The notes below the pieces were generated by a model that was not told the origin of the DNA, did no database searches, and saw only the letters and a program-made list of their open reading frames with translations. A stretch of 64,000 bases of DNA from Epiperipatus broadwayi (lineage: Eukaryota > Onychophora > Udeonychophora > Euonychophora > Peripatidae): the NCBI GenBank assembly GCA_028023455.1, contig JAQFVV010012446.1, positions 2,850,001 through 2,914,000 on the forward strand, in the 5' to 3' direction. This document shows positions 48,730 to 60,664 of the stretch, in pieces (positions within the stretch are counted from its first letter, which is position 1; each line of letters starts with the position of its first letter). The position numbers were made by a program, and so were the translations under genes.

Positions 48730-49970
48730 GTGAAAGAATGAATGTAGTTTGCAAAATTTAAATGCTTATCTTCCTTCATTTTATAAAGAGCACATAATGC
48801 ACTGTGCATAAATTAGTCCGAATTTTTTGATTTTTAAATAAACAAGGGTAAAAATTTTCTAAGATAATGCAAATAAATGTTTAATAAATCCATTGTGTCA
48901 TCTTAGTCTAATGCTTTTGATCAACAAATATATTTGACTTATAATTTTAATAATATTATAAAGAAGAAACAAACCTCCCATTATTTACTTTTATGAATCT
49001 ATCTGCACTCGCCTGTGAACATCAGTTTGAAAAGCATAAATATATGCTTATGCTAAGAGTTTATCTATATCTTTGCTCACTTTACTGAATTCAGAACTTT
49101 AGTCTATTGTGTGGCTGAATTATAAATTGTTAAATGAATTGTATAAACTTAATATTTAGTTTTGACTATTAACTAGATAGATTTATTTTATTATATGTGA
49201 AAATGAACAAACAAAGGAATAAGTTAAAACATAAGCATGATGGATCTGCTCTACAAATTTAATCTGTGTATAGATATACATATATAAAGGTATAATGATA
49301 TTCAATAAATAGTTAAAACAGCTGATGTTAAATGTTGTATGTACATTATTTAATGCTCTATCCAAATTAAATATAATAGAAACCTTTTGAATTTCTATCT
49401 GAACAATTTCATCAATTCGATACCAAATCCTATCAACCTCAATTCAATAACTATGACCAACTAAATATTTCTTTGTATTTAATATATATTTTTATCATCA
49501 AAAATGCTTTCATCTTTTCGTTAATTTCCACGGTTCAACTTCAATATTTATTAATATATTTAAAAAAAACTAAACACCCTTTTTGGTTCTTTTCAAACTT
49601 GTAATTTGTTTTGTTTGACAGAAACTTTTTGAAATATTTTTATATTTACTGCAGAAAAAAGTACATCAAATCCTCAAAGTATCAGTTAATATAAAAATAA
49701 TACATAATGCAGTATATTTTGTTCATGTAAAATAAAATTATATTAGTTCGGTAAAAAATAAGTTTGCAAAATTAAAAAGGAATATTTTGTACATTAAGAC
49801 ACTTTAAACTATGTCGCCATTTTAATGCGATTTAGAGAAGTATAAATACAGCACAACATCTAATTATATATTCTATTTTCAATTTTAAATGGCATTTACA
49901 ATTATCAATTAGACAAATACATATAATATCTGAAAAAAACAAATAGTACAAAAGTAGAAAACAAAATGCT
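48730..49970. other. AT-rich intron, nothing recognised
   Basis: No gene or clear repeat; the ORF at 49183-49365 looks like chance. Confidence 0.35.
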
Positions 49971-49974
49971 CTGT

Positions 49975-50095
49975 GTAGTTTAGTGCAGTGGTAGAGTAGC
50001 AGATTCTAGAGCTTCAGATCGCAATTCAGTCTGTCATTTCCAGTGCTCGCATTTTACATGACCTTCCAAGCAATAAACTATTTGATTTTTTTATA
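49975..50095 (+). repeat. tRNA-like SINE unit, plus orientation
   Basis: TAGTTTAGTGCAGTGGTAGA followed by GTAGCAGATTC is the best-preserved A-box region of the family. A GCAATTCAGTCTGTCATTTCC block, CATGACCTTCCAAGCAATAA and a T/A tail follow. Confidence 0.7.
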
Positions 50096-50852
50096 TATGA
50101 CAAAATGGAGCCATTAAACAAATGGTTAAACATAAAAATTGTAATATTGGAAATAAATATCATCAAATATTACATATTGTTGGTTTATTTAAATATAAAA
50201 AGTACACTCAGTACTTGTGGGCGTACGACACTTCTCACACTAGTGACAAAAGCAACATTATATTACAATTCTATTTTTTATAGCCAATGTTCCAGCAATG
50301 CCACACTCAGATTAATACATAATCTTTACTTTCTAGTGAATAATACTTTGATATCTATTTTCCAACTAATAACAATTGTATATAGATATTTTGCTTAAGG
50401 AAAATAATGTTTTCCAGTTGATAAATAATTGAGATACAACTGAAGTAATGCTAAAACATTTACTATATCTATACTATTTACTATAATAATATCTTTATAA
50501 TATTTAAAAGTTTTCCATCTAATTATGAATGGTGAGATTACAAATGCTAGATTGTTGCTAATAATACCGTTGACTGCCATTACAATAAACCTAATAATTC
50601 TAGCCATAGATGGTTTGACACACTCTGTACTTGATGAGTATGACCGATGTTTTCTTCATATAATATGCAATCAGCACTACTTTTGAGTAATTGCAGAATG
50701 TGAATTAGTTTGAATGTGACTGGTAAAACTTATAATACTTTTTCAAATAAGATTTGGACTTACAATTAGCACTCTTTTCTTATTGCAACACTCATATTTA
50801 CTGACCTAGTTCTATGAGTGGTCTGTTTGGGCCATTGGCTATATTCTTACAT

Positions 50853-52158
50853 TATAATTCTTTAATCAATAAATCTTCACCATAATCTTTTTAAAAACTT
50901 TTTATTTTCATCATATATATTAAAAATCCTTCCAAAATCTCCATATTCCAACGTTTCGATTGTTTTTTTAAATTACAATCATTTTCAAGGAAAAACTACA
51001 AAATACACAGAGAACAATTGAATAAATAAAAATACAAATACATCTTATTACTCTAACATAAATACCAAAAATTGTATTACAAAAATTTAAAATAAATAAT
51101 CATACATATTATACCATTAAATAATACATTTACTTTCTATTTCCTTATCCATTATTAATAACTCCTATTACAAATCAATTTATTTAAATAATTATAAAAA
51201 CTATAAAAATAACAAAGAAAATAATTTTTTTAAAATATTACCTATAAACTTCTTTTTCATTTATATTACATTATTTTTTTTATTTTTTTTTTTTTTATAC
51301 TTTACCAATTCCATTTTACCAATTCCATTACAAATAAATACCTTAAAACATTTAAATATGCTCCTATTTAAATACTTTCATAGAACTTAAAACACATTGT
51401 TTAATACATTCCTTTTAACACCTTTATATACCATTTATTTTATTTAACACAGGATTTAATTTTTTTATATAATTACATTCTTTAGTATTAAAATGATAGA
51501 AAAGGTTAGGAATTATAAGGAAAGAATAATTAAAGAATGTAATTATATAAAAAAATTAAATCCTGTGTTAAATAAAATAAATGGTATATAAAGGTGTTAA
51601 AAGGAATGTATTAAACAATGTGTTTTAAGTTCTATGAAAGTATTTAAATAGGAGCATATTTAAATGTTTTAAGGTATTTATTTGTAATGGAATTGGTAAA
51701 ATGGAATTGGTAAAGTATAAAAAAAAATAAAAAAAAATAATGTAATATAAATGAAAAAGAAGTTTATAGGTAATATTTTAAAAAAATTATTTTCTTTGTT
51801 ATTTTTATAGTTTTTATAATTATTTAAATAAATTGATTTGTAATAGGAGTTATTAATAATGGATAAGGAAATAGAAAGTAAATGTATTATTTAATGGTAT
51901 AATATGTATGATTATTTATTTTAAATTTTTGTAATACAATTTTTGGTATTTATGTTAGAGTAATAAGATGTATTTGTATTTTTATTTATTCAATTGTTCT
52001 CTGTGTATTTTGTAGTTTTTCCTTGAAAATGATTGTAATTTAAAAAAACAATCGAAACGTTGGAATATGGAGATTTTGGAAGGATTTTTAATATATATGA
52101 TGAAAATAAAAAGTTTTTAAAAAGATTATGGTGAAGATTTATTGATTAAAGAATTATA
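50853..52158. repeat. 1.3-kb near-perfect palindrome
   Basis: Left arm 50853-51484 and right arm 51531-52158 are inverted copies around a 46-bp centre. They match base for base by eye except for the lengths of poly-T/A runs (about 51275-51297 versus 51718-51740). Each arm carries CTTGAAAATGATTGT, a loop, then ACAATCGAAACGTTGG. No coding capacity. Confidence 0.9.
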
Positions 52159-52169
52159 TGTATTGACTA

Positions 52170-52875
52170 TATATTTTTTAAAAGAATGGTGGAAGATTTT
52201 TATTTGTTATTCTTACATTATTGTTTTATTGGTAAAGTCTATTATGTTCTGAATCTGATCTAGAGAGTTCTATAGTTTGAACAAATCCATTATTGATGGT
52301 AAGCTTAAGACAAGTCCATAACACATTAGATAATTAAATTGGATTTGAAATATATGAAAGAAAATCTTATCCTGTTTGTGATCTGAAAAAATTCCCACAA
52401 ATAACCCAGCTCATACTCAAACTCCAGACCACAGGTACAGTAGGTTAATGTGCTAATCTTCATACAACAATGTCCAAGTGATTGTTAAAATCTGGCTTTC
52501 ATACTGAAAATAAACATTTCTATTTTACATGATTAAAATGAGTCCCATGGGTTACATTTGTTTAAACTACTTTCAAGTTAGAGGATAACTGTAATTGATA
52601 GTTCAAATAACTATTCAGGTGGAAATTTAAATCTTAACTTTCTTTATCATTCAGTCTAATAGACTTTTATATAACATTTATTTACTGCAGTTATAATCAA
52701 CATGGCTAATTATATGTTTAATGATATTTCACTTGATATATTATGTAGTTCAGATATTAACATATTTATATATACTTTCAGTTATTAATGTTTTAAATCA
52801 AACTGAAAAGCACAATGACACTTTGCCTAGTTTTAGTTAGTCCATATAGAAATAGTTTGCATAAACACAATACAT
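52170..52875. other. Intron next to CPT1 exon b
   Basis: No recognised element or gene. Confidence 0.35.
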
Positions 52876-52883
52876 GTACTTAC

Positions 52884-52969
52884 CACCAATCTGACACCCA
52901 ATTTGTAGTCCACCAAGACTTTAATACTAGTATCCTTTGTAATTTTGGTCCCAAACTTTTTATAAATTT
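52884..52969 (-). CDS. CPT1: CPT1 internal exon b
   Basis: This 86-bp minus-strand exon lies between an ATTAG acceptor and a GTAAGT donor. In phase 0, continuous with exon a, it reads SLGPKLQRILVLKSWWTTNW and then VSDWW, the signature of CPT1 (LKSWWATNYVSDWWEEY in other animals). It ends two bases into a Trp codon that exon c completes. The intron separating it from exon a is about 7.1 kb and contains a 64-bp tandem duplication, a TIR element and LINE debris. The other two frames give longer ORFs, but they do not resemble any protein. Confidence 0.96.
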
Positions 52970-53197
52970 CTAATAATAAAAAAAAAAATTACGAATAATA
53001 AAAAACATATATACCCTTACCTCACATATTTCAAAATAAACACATATATATATATTGAAATATATAATCATCTATCTCAATTTATAATTTATATTTAAAA
53101 ATATAGTACTTGGCAATTATAAATTAAAATTCAGGATTCACAAATTGAATTAATTTTTTTTTATTATATTTGGGTTTGTATTATAAGTACACAATAC

Positions 53198-53325
53198 AAG
53201 TCTGTGCTTAAAACAAAATTAAATCAATTTTAAGTTCAGTTTTAAAAAGACAAATAGACTAAAGTCTGTGCTTAAAACAAAATTAAATCAATTTTAAGTT
53301 CAGTTTTAAAAAGACAAATAGACTA
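53198..53325. repeat. Exact 64-bp tandem duplication
   Basis: AAGTCTGTGCTTAAAACAAA... occupies 53198-53261 and again 53262-53325 without a visible mismatch. Confidence 0.9.
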
Positions 53326-53329
53326 ATTT

Positions 53330-55015
53330 AGTTTAATTAAATAAAGTTGTTTTAAAAATTATGGTATACAAATCAAGTTTAATTAAATATTAAATAAAAA
53401 ATTTTGCTCAAATAGCTTATCTCATTATTACTGATAATTGAAATTCTTGGAAAACTGATTTCTTTTAAGCTTTGTTTCATGTTTTGGAAATGTTTAAAAA
53501 TATCAATTAAATATATTTTGGGGAATTTTAATAGTAAGTGTTATCTCTAAGCATGCTGTTTACTTATCTAAAGAATTTTGTAAACATGGGTAATTAAAAT
53601 AATTACTGGCTTGTTTACAAGTGTCTTACAAAGTTGATAATTTTGTTTTTTGGACTTTGCTTTTTGCTTGCTCAACATAATTAAACCTTGCCAAACAAAT
53701 AAAAAAAATCAAGATGCATTGTGGATTACCACTAAAGAATTTCATTCCTGAGGCATGCAGCATATAAGCATCAGGATGTCAAACTCTATGTGCTGAATTT
53801 GATCCAATACTGTGCCAACTATCTCCACATATATATTCATTGCAGCTAAAACAAATATGCTTCTCAACAGTAAAACTATTAATAAAAACTCCTCACAGAA
53901 ATGTAAATTTTGATTGAAACTAATATTTGAAAACAATCTACAGAAAGATAATATAACAACCAAAAAGCTATTTTTGTCAAGTTTATACAAACACATTTAT
54001 ATGTAAATGTAATTTACCTTCATAAAGAAACTATCTCCTCTTGGCTTTATCTTGGACTTAAAGTAACCACTTTATTTCCTTTATGAATGAATTAATCAAC
54101 TTTTAAGATGCTAGTTACCAAGATAGTAATATTTAGAAATATTGGACAATTTATAATGTAATTTATATGATTTTATGTATTTATTTGATTTGATTTTTGT
54201 GTTAACTTAAATTTAATAGTCTGATTTACGACATGTGATTTAATTTTAAAATTTAACTTATGTATTGTGGTATGCTTTTAAATAATCAAGATAAAAGAAA
54301 ATTAGCTTTGTTTCTTACATTTTTTTTCTTTTTTTGCCTAAAGAGTTTCAAATAATGGGAGTTTAATAATAAAAAATTAATTTAAGTTAAATCAGCCTTT
54401 CTCTTAAAGAAAATTTTTTTAAAAAAAAGAATATAAAAAAGATTTAGATTTGAAATAGTCAAAATTTAATTTAACAAGTTATCTCTCTGAAACTATTCAA
54501 GAATCATTTAAACAATGTATTTGGAAGCAATTCACATCAAGGTATTGCAACGGTCAGGTTCAATCCCTTCTTGTTGCACTTTCAGTTTAACAACCAAACC
54601 TATCTGTATTGGATTCAAACCCTATTAAAATATTCATTTTAATAAATAAATGTATAAACCTTACTATCATGGCTGGGTGTGCAGCATTATATATACACAT
54701 ACAAATAAACAGTGTACACACATAGGCAAGTAAGTATTACAGCAAATATATTATTTAAATTATATTTTATAAGGAAATGATTTATGCTATAATTTTAAAT
54801 AAAAATATCAATTTATTAAGTTTTTTTTTTAAATATAAATTTGTATGTGGATGTATGATTCACCTTATATGATAATATATATAGAGTGATGTGATTTAGT
54901 TTTGTAAAAAAAAGCAAAAAAAGCTTTTAGTTATATTAATTAAAAATAAAATAATGAATCAAAATAGATTAGATATTATAAATTTTATAATCAGGGTAAA
55001 CGTATGCTAAAAATA
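53330..55015. other. AT-rich intron, nothing recognised
   Basis: Intron between CPT1 exons a and b. The short ORF at 53742-53996 has no recognisable motif. Confidence 0.35.
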
Positions 55016-55060
55016 ACATGCCAGTGAAAACTCAACAAAAGATACATTCACAGTACATAT

Positions 55061-55953
55061 CTGGGTCTCATTTTATGCGGGAGATAGGTTCCTCAGAAAA
55101 TGTGCATGAAAGAAATTGCACAAAAATAGACTTAACTTACCTTGAAAAATGGGGGATAGGTTCTGTAATTTTCAGAAATCGCATAAAAGTAAAGCAACAA
55201 GAAAAAATTAATTTAAAATTCGCATTAAAAAAATAAGGAAATAAAGTATGATTAATAAAAAATTTCAAATATTTCAAAAAAAATTAGTACAAGACAATCT
55301 TTTTTTACTTTTTTTTATTAACTACAGTATTTAATTTTACATTTTTTCATAAATATTTTAATCATTACCACTATTTGACAATATGTGTTCGTTTGTGAAC
55401 TGGTAAGAAATCAGATTCGTGATGTACAACTAGCGCCACTTTCAGTCTTGTGCTGTGTTAATGGTTTTCTGTTTCTATATTAAAAAAATGAGATTGCAAT
55501 TAAAACAAAAAGATTATACATTATCATTAGAAAGATTATTTTCAGTTTACAAAATCAATAAAATCTTCGTTATTTATTTTAAAAATCTAAAAAATTATTT
55601 ATTTCTGTTATATCTAACAAAATACATTTTAAAAGTTTAAAATTTTTGAATAGTTATTGCAATATTTTTATGCGTAAGTATAAATCTATTATTATTATTT
55701 GCTCATTAGTATAAGGAGATTGTTTACATAGAAGCTAAGATTTTAAATACAGCTTTAGGCCAAATTCATGTTAGCTGCTAATATAACATTGTATTTTTGA
55801 AAAAAAAAAGTATTTCAAGTCAAAATAAGTTATTAATAATTTAAATTTCTTGATATTTAATAAATATAGTGAAATATGAAACATATTAAGAAGAAACATG
55901 AATTGCATAACTTCAAAATCACATTAAAATAATCTGCATAAAACGAGACCCAG
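55061..55953. mobile_element. Non-autonomous TIR DNA transposon
   Basis: Ends CTGGGTCTCATTTTATGCGG (55061-55080) and CTGCATAAAACGAGACCCAG (55934-55953) are inverted with two mismatches in 20. Near the left end GGGAGATAGGTTCCTCAGAA and GGGGATAGGTTCTGTAATTT are related sub-repeats. No transposase and no clear target duplication; superfamily unknown. Confidence 0.65.
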
Positions 55954-56039
55954 GTGTATTCAGATTTAATTAGGTGGTAAAGAATTTCATTTTACAAATG
56001 GATTAATTCACCCAAGGGCATGAAGACTGTTAGATAAGA

Positions 56040-56510
56040 AATTAAGTTAAAGATTATGTTTTTTCCCGCCCTGGAAAAGATCGATCAAGCCAGGCACAGA
56101 CTAGACAGTAAAACCTCCGGACTCATACGTCATATGCGGTTGACTCAAAAATTTTAGTGATAAGAAATATAGACAGTATAAAAGAACAATTTTTTCATTT
56201 TAGGAATTAGTCATTATTATTAAGCTTGGGTTATGAAGTCCATTATTTAGAAGAGCGTCACTATACCTAATCCACGCCAGGATAATGTTTGAAAGGACTG
56301 GCTGGATGGCGACAATGGTTTTTAATCCACAGAAGAATGGTATGCAGACTGCAAGAATATGCCCCCAACAACTGGAACCAGCAATGTAGACCATCCAGCA
56401 ACAGCCTACTGCTGTAATAAAGAAGATGCTATGCCTATCCAAGAATGAACCACCTAAGGCCTGAAGGTCCAGCATCTATCTGTCCAGAAAATAAACTGGT
56501 AATATAAAGC
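56040..56510. other. G+C-richer unassigned block
   Basis: Less AT-biased than its flanks. The minus-strand ORF at 56200-56475 and plus-strand stretches look like degenerate coding sequence of a mobile element, but no motif is clear. Confidence 0.3.
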
Positions 56511-56519
56511 CTAACAACA

Positions 56520-56935
56520 ATTCTCCTAACACAATCATCCAACCTTTTATATAAGTCAACTGACATAAAGTCTTTATCCAAATCTTCTGCATACTGTACT
56601 ACCGTTATCACCATCTTGTTCCTTGTCCTTTACTCATAATCCAATTAAATACTATTTTGGCTATTTTCTTATTATCCATAAATTGCATTCTACTGAACAT
56701 TTTCATTTTGCTTTTTGCATCTCTCATGCGATGCTATGCGCTATGGTTTTTCATTTCTCACAGTCAAAAATCTCTCAGCGACTATGCCCAGAGAAACCTG
56801 TTAGCCACCCTACTTGCCCTTTCCATTCCCCACCCTAAGTTTTTCCCATATTTCTTCTCTATCCTGCTCCATCCCAATTCTACAATATCTTTGTCCACTC
56901 TATGGCCTTTATATATAAATCTCCTCTGGTGGCCG
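56520..56935 (-). pseudogene. LINE 3' fragment related to 39.2-40.5 kb
   Basis: AACACAATCATCCAACCTTT, AGTCTTTATCCAAATCTTCT and GAGAAACCTGTTAGCCACC, then CATTCCCCACCCTAAGTTT, occur in the same order as in the LINE fragment of the right Merlin arm. The middle part carrying the Cys-His motif is missing. Older and more diverged. Confidence 0.65.
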
Positions 56936-56999
56936 ATATTGACGTGCCTACTGTTCATTACAATAAATATATGATAAAAAATAGAGGTAAATATGAATT

Positions 57000-58070
57000 T
57001 AGATGAGAAATCATATATATACATTTTAATGTAACCACTACTCTGATTATGATAATAATTATATATAACCATACAACTTATATGTATGTATATAGGTACA
57101 CACATACACATAAAGGTAATAGTAAATAAAATTAAAATAAATGTAAAATTAAAAGATTTGTTTTTTAAATACAGAACTAAGAAATAATTAAAAGTTATAA
57201 GATTAGAACAAGGATTATATTCTAATTATGGTGAAAAAGTAAAATTAGTGATAATGAGATAAAAATGTATTTATAATAATTAAAGAAATGAGAGCCAGAC
57301 TTCTGTCATTGATAACAAGAATTTGAGTATCATAGTGACTCATTAATTAAAGTTAACAAAAACTAAAACATACTGGAATCCAACATGTGTGCAATTAAAA
57401 AATTAACTACCTTACCCAATGAGCAGGAAAAACAAGACAATCAGCTATATGAAGAAAACAATGAAAGAAGGCATGCAGGTTGTAGGAGAAAAGTAAAGCA
57501 GTTAACTAGGAGTTCAACTGGGAGATAGAAGCAATTTTGGGTGCTGGACATCACCCTTTAACATTGTAGCTTCTAGAACGAAGAACTGCCTCTGGACATG
57601 AGAAAGTAAGCTAGGGCCTAAACAGGTCAAAATGATCTTTATTATTATTTTATACAACTACAGGCTTATGTAAGTGTGTATATATATATAGTGTAAAGTT
57701 ACTATAATATTGATTGTCAGTTAATGTATTAAATTATTGTGAGTTATATTTATCGAATGCACTGGATTTAACTGAAATAGTGTTGAGTCATTATTGGGTA
57801 AACTATTGGTATTCAGTCAGCAAACAGTAAGCTCCCCAATAAGGATCTGGTCTGCAAGGTTTAGTAAGGTGCAAATATGACAATTGGCACAGTCACAGTG
57901 GAAACAAACCCCAACACTAAGCAGATAGAACAAATGACAGCCAGCCAGTTTGATTCAAACTAAGAATCAAGGTTAATCGGTTTGATTTATGTGCAGTGAC
58001 AGATTTGCTGAAATGCAGTCTGCTAGAGGAGAATTTGATATCAGTGAGGCAACTGACCCCTATATGTCCA
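57000..58070. other. Intron sequence, unassigned
   Basis: TATATA microsatellites. The somewhat G+C-richer part at 57.45-58.05 kb has no recognised content. Confidence 0.35.
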
Positions 58071-58079
58071 ATTATCTCT

Positions 58080-58225
58080 TCGTAAATAAAACCCCTATCT
58101 AGTGCCTATTTATCAGGAATATTGGATGAGTAGACACTAGATAGGGATTTTACACACAAACCTTTCTGCATCCATCGATTACTCCGGCTTGCACAGAGTG
58201 GTGCTAGAGTTTTGCCTCTGTGTAA
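58080..58225 (+). mobile_element. Short retroelement, partial copy 6
   Basis: CCTATCTAGTGCCTATTTAT and its complement form a short foldback, followed by GGGATTTTACACACAAACC and a CATCCATCGATTACTCCGGC block ending GAGTTTTGCC, as in copies 1-5. The hammerhead-like core is missing, and the flanks are only loosely repeated (GTAAATAAAA and GTAAAATAAG). Confidence 0.6.
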
Positions 58226-58229
58226 AATA

Positions 58230-60060
58230 AGTTTTAGTTCAACAATCAAGAGAAATTAAGATTTCATACTTCATTTCTTTTTCTTGTAAACACCTTTAGT
58301 GAATTAGAAATGAAATTTATTGGAAGCGTAATTTTATTAAAGTGACGTCAATGCACTTTGAAATTTGGACCACCAACACTGTTAGACTGGATAAATGGCA
58401 GGGCAACTTTGAAATATTCCATTGTCATTGATATCTAACACATACAAAATTTAAAGAAAATTTATTATATGAAAGTATGTTAAAAATATGTTACAAACTA
58501 AGCAATCTTCTATGTAAAATAAAAGTATTTAAAGATAAAATTTGAAAAAGCAAATAATATGTTATGTGGCAAAAAATTTAAATCTATTTATAGAATACTA
58601 CACAATTCTTCCCTGATTTAAACTTTTCTAAAAAAAATCTTAAAAGTTTAAATCAAGTCTAAAAGATGGAACAAATTTTAGATCTAGAATAAAAATTCCA
58701 TTTATAACTATTCATCAGCTAATAAATTGAAAGCTTAATAAAACTTATTAAAAGAAATATTCCTCATCCATTACCCTCTAATTTTTTCCCAGTGATGATT
58801 GTAGTTTTAATATGAGGTCTTCTCTGATTTAAATGTCAGTGATTGGAATACATAATAAAAAAATTATTTTTGTAGCTACTTTTTAGAATTGTACTAAAAT
58901 TTTTAATCTATTCTGGTATTAGAAATTATATTATAAAATAATAAGTTCATTTACACTACATTCAATAATTATTTTTTTATATTAATTTCTTAAAACAATT
59001 ATAAAAATTTTATTTGACAGATATGATTTTAACTTAATGGATAAGTGCTTAGGCATGATGCTTATAACATTCTTTGATCTCTATGATTTATAAAAATATT
59101 AGCATTGTATTTTTGAGTAATTATAAATTAATATTTAATTAGGATTTCATAGTGTTTATAATCATACTTGTATTATTCAAATAAGTTTCCTGAAAATCTT
59201 TAATACTAATTTTAGAAGTCTCTTTTTATGAAGCAGATTCATATCATTTCATCAACATTGTAAGTATTATACACTGATTTAAATGTTTTAGAAGCTGTTT
59301 ACATATTCCACAAATAAACCAAAGACAGGTATTATTATTTTGTAAGAAACAAGTTTAGAGGCTTATTATAAAGCTTCAAATAGATGCCTTTGTTTAAAAA
59401 AAAAAACTGATTAATAAATTGACTTTGAAACACGAAAGTAAGAAAATTTGTAATTTTGTTAAAAAAATAATTCTTTGGGAATCTGAATTATTATAGGAAT
59501 TTATTCAGACTTAATTGGTCTGTAAGATTATATTCTCAATGATACTTATTCAGTATCTGTGATTTATTTACAATTTTATTAAAAATTGTCTTAAGACAAA
59601 TTCCTAGTAATAGAACAATATTGAAATTTCCATTAATGGACAATTGTTGGTGGTTGTGTCTACAACAATTCGAAAATAATTTTTATATGTATATATTATG
59701 CAGTGAAATCCATATATTGAATCCTAGTATAATGTAAATTTTGGATTAGAAAATATTTTTATATACAAAATTATGATTCATATAGTTTTGTATCAAAAGT
59801 ATATATTTCTTCAACTTATTTAGTAAATATTTTTACAAAATGTAAATAACTGTACTTATTGTACAAAATAGAATGTCTGTAGACATTTAAAAATATATGT
59901 TAATGGCTCATAATGTATATTTCGATCTATAAAATCTCTAATCAACTAAGATAGATTCCCAACAATCTTATAATACCTATTATTGTATTTATTTATAAGA
60001 ATTATATAAATTTATTTTACAAGTATCATATTTTAATCATGATTTATTATGAATTATAAA
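58230..60060. other. AT-rich intron between CPT1 exons a and b
   Basis: No gene or recognised element. Confidence 0.4.
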
Positions 60061-60093
60061 CATTTAATTCCACCTTATAGAGAAATAACTTAC

Positions 60094-60305
60094 TGTAGCT
60101 TGATGCTTCAGTTCGTCCAACTCTTTTTCTGACATCAGTGGCTCTAAAGATTCAATAAGTTTAGAAATTGTTTTTTTAAGAGGAGGAACTGGTAGTCCTG
60201 GCAGGCTACGCTGATAGCTGTACAAAGAAGGATTATAGCCACTCACTAATCTGACAATTAAACTCCATATAATAGATATTTTGGAAGGCTTTTTAGGTTG
60301 TTCAT
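60094..60305 (-). CDS. CPT1: CPT1 internal exon a (earliest exon seen)
   Basis: CPT1 transfers long-chain acyl groups from CoA to carnitine at the mitochondrial outer membrane and is the entry step to beta-oxidation. On the minus strand an AG acceptor precedes this 212-bp exon and a GTAAGT donor follows it. It encodes about 70 residues including PSLYSYQRSLPGLPVPPLKK, which matches the conserved start of the cytosolic acyltransferase domain (family form SFQ-SLPRLPVP). Upstream residues ISIIWSLIVRLVSGYN fit the stretch after transmembrane segment 2 in CPT1; CPT2 lacks this context, so CPT1 is preferred. The exon begins one base into a codon and ends at a codon boundary. Exons for the N-terminal membrane anchors were not found to its right. 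Confidence 0.95.
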
Positions 60306-60664
60306 CTATAAAGACAACACATTTATTTTAATAAAACTTTTATAAAATTATGATCTATTAACAATAAAATAAACAGAAAAGTATTTTAATGAATGATAAT
60401 TAATAAAATTTTCTAAGTCGATTTATCAACAAAGTGTGTCCAATGTATACCACAATTCAGTATTTCGGTGTTCATTTCATGACAAATATTTTAAAACAAA
60501 AATTAAAACCCTTTGTATGTAAAATAAGTAGATATAGAATATGAAGATCAAGAAATAATATTTTATCATTGGCGGTAGAAGTCTGTCATGGCATGCCGAT
60601 CTCTTAAAGCAGATAATCTCAATTTTAGATTATTAGATGTTTATAATTTTAAACATATATATAT

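Noticed and set aside
53742-53996. 84-codon minus-strand ORF as a gene or CPT1 exon
   Set aside because: Hydrophobic, low-information sequence typical of AT-rich chance ORFs; CPT1 exons a and b already join in phase across it.
60064-60093. Extension of CPT1 exon a to the stop at 60064
   Set aside because: The reading frame continues for a few codons, but a GTAAGT donor at 60093 and perfect phase with exon b show that it is intron.
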